This document shows positions 10,701 through 17,542 of a DNA stretch of 64,000 nt, in pieces. Below the pieces are notes generated by a model. That model was given only the letters and a program-made list of their open reading frames with translations, searched no databases and was not told where the DNA came from. Source of the stretch: CAILZL01 sp035548495 (lineage in GTDB: Bacteria; Pseudomonadota; Gammaproteobacteria; Steroidobacterales; Steroidobacteraceae); the NCBI GenBank assembly GCA_035548495.1, contig DASZSV010000076.1, positions 47,100 to 111,099 of the forward strand, in the 5' to 3' direction. Numbering within the stretch: the stretch's first letter is position 1; each line of letters starts with the position of its first letter. The position numbers were made by a program, and so were the translations under genes.

Positions 10701-10805
10701 ATCGCTGTCATTGGTGGCTTTATATTGTCGGCACCCATTGTGCTGTTGTTGTTGCCGGGTCTGTACCGCCTGCTTGATCCACACGGACAGCTGCGTGGTA
10801 CATGA
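7737..10805 (+). CDS. RND-family efflux transporter
   Basis: Proton-driven inner-membrane pump of 1022 residues with the normal 12-TM, two-periplasmic-loop RND layout. It starts with GTG at 7737, overlapping the previous TGA (GTGA). The proton-relay region in TM4 reads GLIADDAIVVVEDIERH, with the adjacent Asp pair typical of the drug-type (HAE) branch rather than the heavy-metal CzcA branch. The second half contains GAIMMVGMVAENAMFVINEA, where a Glu replaces the acidic pair. It ends the five-gene operon. The substrate is unknown; the linked two-component system suggests inducible export. Confidence 0.93.
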   Translation: MNIIERIRQRPHAIFGVLILVAIAGVYFVRQLPSSIFPSVTFPIVKVIADAGEEPAARMMPTVTRPLEEAIRRVPGVTLVRSITSRGSSELSAEFNWGTDMQVALQRVQSETQRIKPDLPADTRIDVEWMDTSIFPILGYALTSDTLTQAQLWELAEYTIKPALLNIDGVSQIQVQGGRQREFQIRLNASALQGRGLSAADVVAAVRANNTVLSAGLTERNHELYLALVTGRVHGIEGLSDISVPVRTGPPATLSDLGELSVENEVSYIRTTANGKPAVLINVIRQPSANTVAIAQAVQKLLQQQPQLLPAGATWTTFYDQARFVASSVQGTEDAVLIGVALAACVLLVFLRRWWPTLVATAAIPFTVAIVSLFLGAANQTINLMTLAGIAAALGLIADDAIVVVEDIERHREAGVADPAGTALGKLFPALAGSSLSTVIIFLPFAFLPGITGAFFKPLALTMSIALIASFVICVVAIPLAMSGTASHQPAVAPEDHLMSAAFQFSIWQRIVRHLDAMYVRIADVFVEHGSVAATGLVLLAIAGGLLYRQTGTDFLPSMDEGSIIMDYWTPPGTSLTDTDAMLNHAEKVIMSLPDVASYSRRTGTQLGFFITEPNRGDYVINLKPRSQRRDVDEVIDALRSRIAEIEPALRTDFGQLIEDNLGDLTGGEPQPIDIKIFGSDELLLEQKARQIAAIVSDTPGIEDTFDGITIAGPALNIHVNAPAAARFGLTTEEVHAQVEPAITGTVADKVRVGDRTYDVRILQSRQDPLGDLRIRAGTALLPLHEVASIDTGTPETEIDRENLNTYVGVTARLSGRDLGSTITEIRNRIDREVQLAPGMSIRFGGQYQQQQQSFQNLLYVLIAALILVSLVVLFAFEDWRAPVVISLCAIAVLPGALGALLLTGKTLNVSSYVGAIMMVGMVAENAMFVINEARFGLREGLTVHEAWKRAAQRRLRPVLMTVFATGFALMPLALAMGAGSQLMQPLAIAVIGGFILSAPIVLLLLPGLYRLLDPHGQLRGT

Positions 10806-10835
10806 TCATGGCATGAATAACCTGAGGAAACTCCG

Positions 10836-11267
10836 ATGAGAATGATTCATGGCTGGGTTCTTTTTGCGCTTGGTTCTGCATTTTTTGCTGGTTTGACGGC
10901 GATTCTGGGCAAGATCGGCGTTACCGGCATCAACTCGAATCTTGCAACTTTGATTCGAACCATTGTCATTCTGTTGTTTACTGCGGTGCTGGTGGCGGCT
11001 CGCAGCGAATGGCAGAGTATTGCTTCCATTTCGACAAGAGCACTGGTGTTTCTTGTGTTGTCAGGGCTGGCGACCGGCGCTTCCTGGCTTTGTTATTACC
11101 GCGCGCTACAACTTGCACCAGCGTCAAGAGTGGCGCCCATTGACAAGTTAAGCGTTGTCATCGCAATTGTATTGGGCTTGCTTGTACTGAAGGAGCCCGT
11201 CAGCGCCAAATTGATCATCGGTGGAACGCTGATCGTGGCGGGCACTGTCATCATCGCCACCCTTTGA
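10836..11267 (+). CDS. EamA-family transporter, single repeat
   Basis: A 143-residue membrane protein with five hydrophobic segments and a single EamA repeat; most family members have two repeats and about 300 residues. The end of the repeat is recognisable (LAPASRVAPIDKLSVVIAIVLGLLVLKEPVSAKLIIGG). A ribosome binding site, GAGGA, sits seven bases before the ATG. Short EamA proteins are thought to act as dimers. The substrate is unknown. The gene is convergent with the beta-propeller gene, with stops 20 bases apart. Confidence 0.85.
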   Translation: MRMIHGWVLFALGSAFFAGLTAILGKIGVTGINSNLATLIRTIVILLFTAVLVAARSEWQSIASISTRALVFLVLSGLATGASWLCYYRALQLAPASRVAPIDKLSVVIAIVLGLLVLKEPVSAKLIIGGTLIVAGTVIIATL

Positions 11268-11286
11268 AGTGGTTGCGCCGGTGCGA

Positions 11287-12330
11287 TCAGAACTGCGCCG
11301 GACTCATCACCAGCAATTTGAGAGAGCCGGGCATTACTACAGGCCTGCCGTTGGGACTCGATGCGTTGTGATCAATATCCGCAGCCACCAGGAAAATCCT
11401 GCCAGTGTCCGGATCAAGTGCCATGGTACGGGCGGTCACAGCAGTATTGATGGTTGCAACAACAGTATAAGTGTTCGCATTCTTTTCCTTGATCACCGTC
11501 AAGGTGCCATCACGGCCGTTGGAACTGAATATCAGTTTACGTCTGGAATCAAATGCAGCCGCATCCGTTCCGCTGCCAATGGGTACTGAGGCAACAGTGG
11601 CGCCTGTCCGGGTATCAACAACGACCAATACATTATTGACGCAGCTCGAAAACAACCGATGCGAGGCCGCGTCAATGGCCATTCCATGCGGACTGGTGCA
11701 ATTCGCAACAGGCCAACGTGCATCAACCCGATTTGTTGCCGTATCAATCCGGATGATTTCTTTGTTCTCCGCACCATTGACATACAGCTTGCCATGATTG
11801 TCTGCAACGCCAAACTCAAGTTTTCCGCCAACTGTTATATTGGCAACAACGGTTTCTGATTTGGGATCAACTACAGTAACGATTCCCGAATCGCCATCAA
11901 TTACAAAAAAATGTCCACTGAACTGGTCAGGCGCAATACCATCTGCATCGGGCGCTGCAGGCAAGGTTTTAATTAACTCCAGAGAATTTGAATCGAAGAC
12001 AGCAACCGTTCCTGCATGTCCATCATCGGTAAGCCCACGGTTTAATGCAGAAGCAATGCCGATGCCGTGAGTGCCACCCGGCATGCCAGTGACTTGGCCA
12101 ATGATACTGCCGGAGTTTGCATCAACAACGGTCAGGTGATCGCCATGAGCAACGTACACGCGATGTGCATGTGCATCGTAGGTCAGATAGTCCCATCGAT
12201 CTGGTGCACCCAATGGAATGGATTTCGTCAACGTATACACAGGCGATGACGACGCAAACGAGTTTGGCGTCGCCATGACGATGGCTGCAAGCCACAACCC
12301 GTTCAGAATCCGCAGTGTCAATGACTTCAT
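11287..12330 (-). CDS. YncE-like periplasmic beta-propeller protein
   Basis: A secreted protein of 347 residues with a signal peptide (LRILNGLWLAAIVMATPNSFA) and repeated propeller blades of the YVTN/YncE type, such as DRWDYLTYDAHAHRVYVAH, GKLYVNGAENKEIIRID and RLFSSCVNNVLVVVDTRTG. The ATG at 12330 is preferred because it opens the signal peptide; an upstream ATG at 12399 would add 23 residues before it. Such proteins are surface or periplasmic binding scaffolds; no catalytic residue pattern is evident. The gene lies just left of the dif/element region. Confidence 0.85.
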   Translation of the reverse strand: MKSLTLRILNGLWLAAIVMATPNSFASSSPVYTLTKSIPLGAPDRWDYLTYDAHAHRVYVAHGDHLTVVDANSGSIIGQVTGMPGGTHGIGIASALNRGLTDDGHAGTVAVFDSNSLELIKTLPAAPDADGIAPDQFSGHFFVIDGDSGIVTVVDPKSETVVANITVGGKLEFGVADNHGKLYVNGAENKEIIRIDTATNRVDARWPVANCTSPHGMAIDAASHRLFSSCVNNVLVVVDTRTGATVASVPIGSGTDAAAFDSRRKLIFSSNGRDGTLTVIKEKNANTYTVVATINTAVTARTMALDPDTGRIFLVAADIDHNASSPNGRPVVMPGSLKLLVMSPAQF

Positions 12331-12598
12331 GAAAAATTTGCTCGATGAATGCAGGTTAGTGTCGCGCAGTTGATGGTCCACAACACAGTGTTCAAGCATA
12401 CGTCAGGATTTGATGCATCACAGATACATTTGCGGCTGGCTGAAGGAATCGTACCGTGCGTTTCAATGTCCATCATAACCGTCCAGGTTCTTGATGTATC
12501 GACATGATTAATGAGTGATTTTGAGGGGGAATGAAGATCGGGTAGAGCGATAAGCGCCAGAAAAATGCGGAAAACAGCCGAAAGCGCCCACTTTCTAT
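12331..12598. other. Intergenic region left of dif
   Basis: About 270 bases between the YncE-like gene and the left attachment site. It must contain the promoter of the minus-strand gene, but no confident -35/-10 pair, repeat or additional ORF is visible. Confidence 0.4.
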
Positions 12599-12626
12599 AC
12601 TTCGCATAATGTATATTATGGCAAGT
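12599..12626 (+). other. Left Xer junction (attL): host XerC arm, spacer, element XerD arm
   Basis: An 11-6-11 layout typical of Xer sites: ACTTCGCATAA, TGTATA, TTATGGCAAGT. The left arm and spacer match gammaproteobacterial dif (TTCGCATAA and TGTATA are identical to the Pseudomonas-type sequence I recall), whereas the right arm diverges after TTATG. This is what is expected when an element inserts by XerC-mediated exchange and donates its own XerD arm. Confidence 0.8.
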
Positions 12627-12697
12627 CAAACAAAGGGGCTTCCCAAGCCTCATTTAACAACCCGTCCGTCTCTCCCAGAGCCTTCTCCATCAACCGA

Positions 12698-13072
12698 TTG
12701 GCCCACTTCGGGCAAGTCACTGAGCGGACCGCGCGTCGTTGGCAGGCCGCGGACAGAGTGTCCAAGCCGTATGCGCCTATCGTTGGCCTCAAAGTCTCTG
12801 GTGACCTCGGTTTCCTCGACCCCGCATGGTCAGGGTTCAGTGTTGGCCGTGGCCAGCTCTGGACTGATGACAACGCCAACCTCGGTTGGACGCCGGGACA
12901 TATTCGGGCGATTCCGCTCGTCTACGAACTCATCCGCGCTCAGCGGGTCGAGATTCACCGGCTTAGAGGTTGGATCGAGCGTTGGCGGGCCGATCACGTC
13001 CTCAACAGCGATGAGCGGAGGCGAAAGGATGTCCGCAAGTCGAAAGTGCCCAAGGCGAGGAAGCCGTCGTGA
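12698..13072 (+). CDS. DUF3653-like phage protein, split from its start by integration
   Basis: The core TERTARRW, LKVSGDLGFLDPAWSGF, GRGQLWTDDN and WTPGHIRAIPLVYELI follows the pattern of DUF3653 phage proteins: an HTH-like N-terminus, a WxGW-like motif, then G-x-I. From TTG 12698 the product has 124 residues, but the frame is open upstream to the attachment site. In the circular form it would join a GTG at 13860 and begin MESVYYGKSNKGASQ, giving about 156 residues. In the integrated state only weak starts remain, so it may be truncated or silent. The role of this family is not known; it may be regulatory. Confidence 0.7.
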   Translation: MAHFGQVTERTARRWQAADRVSKPYAPIVGLKVSGDLGFLDPAWSGFSVGRGQLWTDDNANLGWTPGHIRAIPLVYELIRAQRVEIHRLRGWIERWRADHVLNSDERRRKDVRKSKVPKARKPS

Positions 13073-13203
13073 AGCTGCGGTACCTGTGGCTGCTGCCGTA
13101 TGCGTATGTCCTGACCGGGTGGTATTGGCTCGTAGTGCGCCTACTGCCGGAGTATCTGCATCGGAAGGTCGACGAGAGCATGCGTCGGCACGGCCTGAGA
13201 TAG
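13069..13203 (+). CDS. Small single-span membrane protein of the element
   Basis: Forty-four residues from GTG 13069, which overlaps the preceding TGA as GTGA. The sequence has one hydrophobic span (YLWLLPYAYVLTGWYWLVV) followed by a charged tail, RKVDESMRRHGLR. Size and translational coupling fit the small membrane proteins of filamentous phages, but I recognise no specific family. It could be a coat-like or assembly protein, or a toxin-like peptide. Confidence 0.55.
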   Translation: MKLRYLWLLPYAYVLTGWYWLVVRLLPEYLHRKVDESMRRHGLR

Positions 13204-13650
13204 CCGCCTTGGTTGCCGATGGTGATGCCCTGCCTAAACTGATGGCGTTGTCGGGCGTCGGCGGCAGCGGTCGATCTGGGGACCACGGGGTATCGGCAAG
13301 TGATACCGGGTCAGGGGTCGCTGCGGTTCGGTTGGGCGCTGTCCTTCACCCCACCCTGCCAAACCTTCTGCAGCATGGTGCTGACGTGTCCGGCCTGGCT
13401 GAGGGGGAAGCCTGCGGTGTCGGTGATTTCGCTGTGCCTGTCTCATGTGGGGAAGCGCAGTCGCGTGGCGCGACGCGCGCGCGCAGCGCGCGCACGCGCA
13501 CGCGCGCGCCTTTACTTGTTAAGGGAACACTTAACGGAAAAGCGATTGAGCAACTCGCAGCTGGCGGGTTTTCTTTGGCTGACAAGGAGTTGCGCGAGGG
13601 AAAAGGCGTTGAAGGTTGCAAAGAGGGTGATATCACCCTACCCTTAGATC
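13204..13650. other. Hairpin-rich noncoding tract of the element
   Basis: About 450 bases with no credible gene. It holds a hairpin GGTATC-N7-GATACC at 13289-13307, an alternating CG run at about 13470-13510 that can form a strong stem or left-handed DNA, and GTTAAG-N6-CTTAAC at 13518-13535. Dense secondary structure is what a single-strand replication origin or packaging signal of a filamentous phage looks like. That role is inference. Overlapping ORFs on both strands here are low-complexity Arg/Ala shadows. Confidence 0.5.
13625..13638. promoter_or_regulatory. Perfect 14-base palindrome before the RHH gene
   Basis: GGGTGATATCACCC ends 12 bases before the ATG of the ribbon-helix-helix gene. 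Small RHH proteins bind such palindromes as dimers or tetramers, so this is a good candidate for an autoregulatory operator. No strong promoter pair or Shine-Dalgarno is evident around it. Confidence 0.55.
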
Positions 13651-13842
13651 ATGCCATCAAAAAAACCTATCACGCCGGTTCGGTTGGACCCCGATGTCAA
13701 AGCTCGGGCGCTGAAGATTTTGGCGCGACATCCCGGTCACTCTCTCAACGAGTGGATCAACAATCTGTTGTTGTCGTCGGTCGAGGCGACGGAGTTGCAT
13801 GGAGACCAGCATCGGCCAAGGAGGGAATCGAAACGTTCGTAA
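13651..13842 (+). CDS. Ribbon-helix-helix (Arc/CopG-like) DNA-binding protein
   Basis: A 63-residue protein. The opening ITPVRLDPDVKARALKILA, then HSLNEWINNLLLSS, follows the strand-helix-helix pattern of RHH regulators: VRLDPDVKARA as strand and first helix, SLNEWIN as second helix. The last 20 residues are charged and probably disordered. It follows a perfect palindrome and in the circular form would be 17 bases upstream of the attP-spanning DUF3653-like gene, suggesting an RHH-DUF3653-membrane protein operon. Likely role: repressor or copy control of the element. Confidence 0.65.
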   Translation: MPSKKPITPVRLDPDVKARALKILARHPGHSLNEWINNLLLSSVEATELHGDQHRPRRESKRS

Positions 13843-13856
13843 ACCCATCAAGTCAC

Positions 13857-13884
13857 TACGTGGAGTCTGTATATTATGTTATAT
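13857..13884 (+). other. Right Xer junction (attR): element XerC arm, spacer, host XerD arm
   Basis: TACGTGGAGTC, TGTATA, TTATGTTATAT. The spacer and right arm match dif (TTATGTTAAAT with one change) while the left arm is unlike a XerC site. This is reciprocal to the left junction. Combining the left arm of attL with the right arm of attR rebuilds a near-consensus dif. The stop codon of the ftsH-like gene lies six bases beyond the site. Confidence 0.75.
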
Positions 13885-13889
13885 ATTAT

Positions 13890-15848
13890 TTATACGTTTG
13901 CAAAAGGCTTCTGTGAAACTACTGCCTCCTTCTTATCTTCAGTCGCTTTGCCGGACATTCGGCGAGCTTCGGCCGGGCTTGTTATATCGGTCTCGCTCAG
14001 CAATCTGAGTAATGCCGAGCGTTCCATGGTTTCCTGAACCAGCAACTGTTGCGCAAGTGCTTCCAGCTGTTTGCGATGCTGAGTCAAGGTGTGCATCACG
14101 CGTTGCTGAGCAGCTTGCAACAGCATGCGCACTTCATCGTCAATCAACTGTGCCGTATGTTCACTGTATTCATTGCGTCCAGGACCGGCTTCCGGGAACA
14201 GCAACGGCGCGCGTGGTGTTTCGAGTACCACAGGTCCCAAAGATTCACTCATGCCATAGCGAGTGATCATCTGGCGCGCCATATCAGTAGCACGCTGCAG
14301 ATCATTCTGGGCGCCGGTGGATGCTTCCTTGAAGATCAGCAGTTCAGCAGCACGACCGCCAAGTAACACATCCAGCTTGTCAAGCAACTCGTTGTGTTTC
14401 AGCAAGTAGCGATCTTCAGTGGGCTGTTGCTGAGTAAAGCCGAGCGCGCCAATGCCGCGCGGAATGATGGAAATTTTTGACACCTTGTCGGCGCTTGGCC
14501 GCAGCTCGGCGATCAGTGCATGTCCGGCTTCATGATATGCAATGGTTTGTTTTTCGTTTGCGTTGATGACGCGATTTTTCTTTTCAAGTCCCGCAATGGC
14601 ACGCTCGATGGCCGCATCGAAATCACTCATCTCCACAACGGACTTGTTCTTTCGCGCCGCCAGCAATGCTGCTTCATTGACGATGTTGGCGAGTTCAGCA
14701 CCGGCAAATCCCGTGGTCTTGCCGGCAAGCGCCGCCAGATCAACATCATCACCCATCACGATATGTCTGGTATGCACCCGCAGTATCTGTTCGCGGCCTT
14801 TGAGGTCAGGACGTTCCAGTGCTACCTGACGATCGAATCTTCCCGGCCGCAACAACGCTGGGTCAAGAATCTCCGGACGGTTGGTGGCTGCCATGATGAT
14901 GACACCGTTGCGCGTATCAAAACCATCCATCTGCACCAGCAACTGATTCAACGTCTGTTCGCGTTCGTCATTGGCAGTTATGCCGCCGATGCCGCGCGCC
15001 TTGCCCAGTGCATCCAGTTCGTCAATGAAGATGATGCATGGTGCAAGCTGCTGTGCCTGTTCAAACAAATCACGCACCCGTGCTGCGCCCACACCAACAA
15101 ACATTTCCACAAATTCAGATCCGCTGATTGACAGAAACGGAACACCGGCTTCACCGGCCACCGCTTTCGCCAGCAATGTTTTTCCGGTACCCGGCGCACC
15201 CACAATCAACACGCCTTTGGGGATGCGTCCACCCAGCTTGCGGTAATGATCCGGACTCTTGAGAAAGTCGACCACTTCCATCAATTCATCCTTGGCTTCA
15301 TCAATGCCGGCCACGTCATCGAAATGCACACCGGTTTCTTTTTGTACAAACACCTTTGCCCTGCTCTTGCCGATATCCATGACACTGCTCATGCGTCCAC
15401 CAATGCGGCGCATCAGCAATGTCCAGATGATCACGAAAAACAGTGTTGGCACAATCCATGACAACAAGGTGCCGAACCAGCGATTTTCCATGCGGCCCGC
15501 AAACTTCACCCTGGCGGCCTGCAATTCCGCGATCAGGTTGGGATCGGCAACGCGCACGACGACGATGTTGTAGTTCTTTAATGCTGCTGTTTTCAATGAA
15601 TCACGATCGCCTTCTGGAAACAATTGCCGGTCATTGCTCAAATCGGCAGTGCCGGTAATACGATCTTCGTAAATGGCGACTTCCTTTATCCTGTCCTGCT
15701 GCAATAACGTCTGGAAATCACTGTATGCCAGCGTCAATGAAGGCGTGTAATTCAGCAGCAGTTGTCCGGCCATGAGTAACGCCATGGCCACGACGAAGTA
15801 CCACGTGGATACATTCCATCGTTTGCTGTCTTTTGCTTCGCTTGGCAT
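13890..15848 (-). CDS. ftsH: FtsH-family ATP-dependent zinc metalloprotease
   Basis: Membrane-anchored AAA+ protease of 652 residues. TM1 (WYFVVAMALLMAGQLLL), a periplasmic domain of about 90 residues and TM2 (SWIVPTLFFVIIWTLLM) are followed by the AAA+ module with Walker A GAPGTGKT, Walker B IIFIDELDALG and SRH NRPEILDPALLRPGRFD, then the zinc site HEAGH. ATG 15848 is preferred; ATG 15914 would add residues upstream of TM1. There is no adjacent ftsJ, so this may be a paralogue of the housekeeping enzyme rather than the main copy. Confidence 0.93.
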   Translation of the reverse strand: MPSEAKDSKRWNVSTWYFVVAMALLMAGQLLLNYTPSLTLAYSDFQTLLQQDRIKEVAIYEDRITGTADLSNDRQLFPEGDRDSLKTAALKNYNIVVVRVADPNLIAELQAARVKFAGRMENRWFGTLLSWIVPTLFFVIIWTLLMRRIGGRMSSVMDIGKSRAKVFVQKETGVHFDDVAGIDEAKDELMEVVDFLKSPDHYRKLGGRIPKGVLIVGAPGTGKTLLAKAVAGEAGVPFLSISGSEFVEMFVGVGAARVRDLFEQAQQLAPCIIFIDELDALGKARGIGGITANDEREQTLNQLLVQMDGFDTRNGVIIMAATNRPEILDPALLRPGRFDRQVALERPDLKGREQILRVHTRHIVMGDDVDLAALAGKTTGFAGAELANIVNEAALLAARKNKSVVEMSDFDAAIERAIAGLEKKNRVINANEKQTIAYHEAGHALIAELRPSADKVSKISIIPRGIGALGFTQQQPTEDRYLLKHNELLDKLDVLLGGRAAELLIFKEASTGAQNDLQRATDMARQMITRYGMSESLGPVVLETPRAPLLFPEAGPGRNEYSEHTAQLIDDEVRMLLQAAQQRVMHTLTQHRKQLEALAQQLLVQETMERSALLRLLSETDITSPAEARRMSGKATEDKKEAVVSQKPFANV

Positions 15849-16074
15849 TACATGAATCCTGCATTGTATAAACTGTAAGTCAGCACTGAACAAAGATGCG
15901 TTGATCACCTGCAATCACCGCATGGAATCATGAAAATATGAATGCCGGCAATGCAACAGGGTTTTCCGGCGCATGCAGTGGCAATTCCCTATTCAATATC
16001 GCTTTTCAGCAACGCCGTGTGATGATGCACAAGCCGCCGAAACGGCGTCCATCATTAATGCGATGGTTGTGTCA
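15849..16074. other. Spacer between ftsH-like and nnrS regions
   Basis: Noncoding stretch upstream of two divergent transcription units. Apart from the dyad just to its right, I see no repeat, ORF with a binding site, or confident promoter. Confidence 0.4.
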
Positions 16075-16102
16075 ATCAGGTTAATTCCCTGATTAATCTG
16101 AT
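16075..16102. promoter_or_regulatory. 28-base dyad upstream of the nnrS unit
   Basis: ATCAGGTTAAT-TCCCTG-ATTAATCTGAT: 11-base arms with one mismatch around a six-base spacer. It lies 56 bases before the small ORF and about 225 before nnrS. The layout fits a dimeric regulator. It does not match the FNR consensus TTGAT-N4-ATCAA. A nitric-oxide-responsive regulator is plausible only because of the downstream gene. Confidence 0.55.
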
Positions 16103-16157
16103 GATATATTCATAGTAATATCCGCCCGTCACGCAGTGAATCATGAGGGGAAGATAC

Positions 16158-16277
16158 ATGACAGCACAAATGACAGCACAAAGTACCGTAGCCGCACCAC
16201 ACGATCGCAACGATCATGAAGATACGGCAAGCCATGATCTCATACCCGGCAGCATCGCACTCCTCTTCATGAAGTAA
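16158..16277 (+). CDS. Small ORF, 39 residues, upstream of nnrS
   Basis: Opens MTAQMTAQSTVAAPHDRND and ends GSIALLFMK. A purine-rich GAGGGGAAG precedes the ATG by five bases, a good ribosome binding site. No signal peptide, membrane span or known family. The short MTAQ repeat and His/Asp-rich centre do not identify a function. It could be a leader peptide for nnrS, whose start lies 51 bases after its stop. Confidence 0.4.
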   Translation: MTAQMTAQSTVAAPHDRNDHEDTASHDLIPGSIALLFMK

Positions 16278-16328
16278 TGAAGAATCAATCGTTAATGCTG
16301 ATGTCTGATGTAAAGGTCTTTTTCCGAA

Positions 16329-17522
16329 ATGATTGAATCGAATACTGTGAATCACCGCTGGGCGCTGTTTGGCTATGGATTCCGGCCATTTTTTCTCGGT
16401 GCCGGCATGCTTGCCATGCTGTTGATACCGTGGTGGGCCGCATCATTGACATGGGGTACGTCATTGGCAACCGCATGGCCGCCGGTACTGTGGCATGGAC
16501 ACGAGATGCTGTTCGGTTTTATCACCGCCGCCGTTGCAGGTTTTCTTCTCACTGCAGTGCCAAGCTGGACAGGTTCGCGCGGATTTGCAGGCTGGCCATT
16601 ACGATTGCTGGCTGCGCTGTGGTTGTTCGGCCGTATTGCTGTTACCACGTCAGTGCTGTGGCCGCCCTATCTGGTTGCGGTGCTGGACTTGTCATTTCTG
16701 CCGGCGCTTATCGGATTTGTGCTGCCACCGCTGCTGCGCGAACGCAATCGCAATACTCCGCTGCTGGCGGTGCTGCTGGCATTCTGGATCGTGGACGGCA
16801 CATTCTATTGCGGTCTGTTTCAAGGAGATGCCGCGCTGTCGCTGCATGCATTGCATGTCGGCATCGACATTGTCTTGCTGTTGATCACCATCATTGGCGG
16901 CCGGATTGTTCCGGCGTTCACCAACTCGGCATTCAAGCAACGTGGTGTTGCAATTGCAGTACGTGCATCAGCATTCATGACACCGCTGGTGATTGTCAGC
17001 ATGCTTGCAGTGATCGTCATTGATCTCTACTGGCCGGATGGAAAACTGGCGGGAGTTGCCGCAGCGATTGCGGCCATCGCCCATGCCATGCGTGTTGCAC
17101 AATGGCGTGGCATGCGGACATTGAGCATGCCCATTGTCTGGGTGTTGCATCTTGGTTATCTGTGGCTGCCGGTTGGCTTTGCACTCAAAGCGCTGTCACT
17201 ACTCGCTCACCTGGTCTTTGCGGCTTATTATCTGCATGCACTGACCATTGGTGCAGCAACCACCATGATTCTCGCCGTGATGACACGGGCATCGCTTGGC
17301 CATACCGGGCGGCCGCTGGTGGTTGCACGCGCCGTTGCACTTGCCTATGTGCTGCTGGCCGCGGCAACGCTGGTACGCGTATTCGCGCCCATGCTGCATG
17401 ATGTTTCATATACACATGTCATCGTCATTGCGGCTCTTCTGTGGACTTTTGCGTTCGGTATCTTCATTGTCATTTACACACCCATTCTTGTGCGGCCACG
17501 CAAGGATGGCAAGCCCGGCTGA
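16329..17522 (+). CDS. nnrS: NnrS family membrane protein
   Basis: Polytopic haem/copper membrane protein of 397 residues associated with resistance to nitric oxide and nitrosative stress. Typical features are FGYGFRPFFLGAG at the start, WHGHEMLFGF with paired His in an early span, GGRIVPAFTNSAFKQRG in the centre, and HALTIGAATTMILAVMTRASLGHTGR near the end. About 12 membrane spans are predicted by eye. No NO reductase or nitrite reductase gene is adjacent. The dyad at 16075 may govern its expression. Confidence 0.93.
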   Translation: MIESNTVNHRWALFGYGFRPFFLGAGMLAMLLIPWWAASLTWGTSLATAWPPVLWHGHEMLFGFITAAVAGFLLTAVPSWTGSRGFAGWPLRLLAALWLFGRIAVTTSVLWPPYLVAVLDLSFLPALIGFVLPPLLRERNRNTPLLAVLLAFWIVDGTFYCGLFQGDAALSLHALHVGIDIVLLLITIIGGRIVPAFTNSAFKQRGVAIAVRASAFMTPLVIVSMLAVIVIDLYWPDGKLAGVAAAIAAIAHAMRVAQWRGMRTLSMPIVWVLHLGYLWLPVGFALKALSLLAHLVFAAYYLHALTIGAATTMILAVMTRASLGHTGRPLVVARAVALAYVLLAAATLVRVFAPMLHDVSYTHVIVIAALLWTFAFGIFIVIYTPILVRPRKDGKPG

Positions 17523-17542
17523 CATGCGGCATTGCACGTTAC

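Larger units (their letters stand above)
12610..13867 (+). mobile_element. 1.26 kb element integrated at dif (IMEX-like, inovirus-related or satellite)
   Basis: The 1258 bases between two Xer-type junctions carry a DUF3653-like phage protein, a 44-residue membrane protein, a ribbon-helix-helix protein and a hairpin-rich noncoding tract. Base composition is visibly more G+C-rich than the flanks. No integrase, replication initiator, Zot or coat gene is visible, so it would depend on host XerCD and, if mobile, on a helper. Known dif-integrating filamentous phages are several kilobases, so this is either a minimal satellite or an internally deleted inovirus. Both ends keep the shared TGTATA spacer and TTATG. 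Confidence 0.75.

Noticed and set aside
12609..13916. A 435-codon plus-strand ORF spanning the whole element
   Set aside because: Its product is low-complexity Ser/Gly/Arg/Ala, it runs antagonistically through the DUF3653-like and RHH genes in another frame, and it starts inside the Xer spacer. It is a consequence of high G+C.
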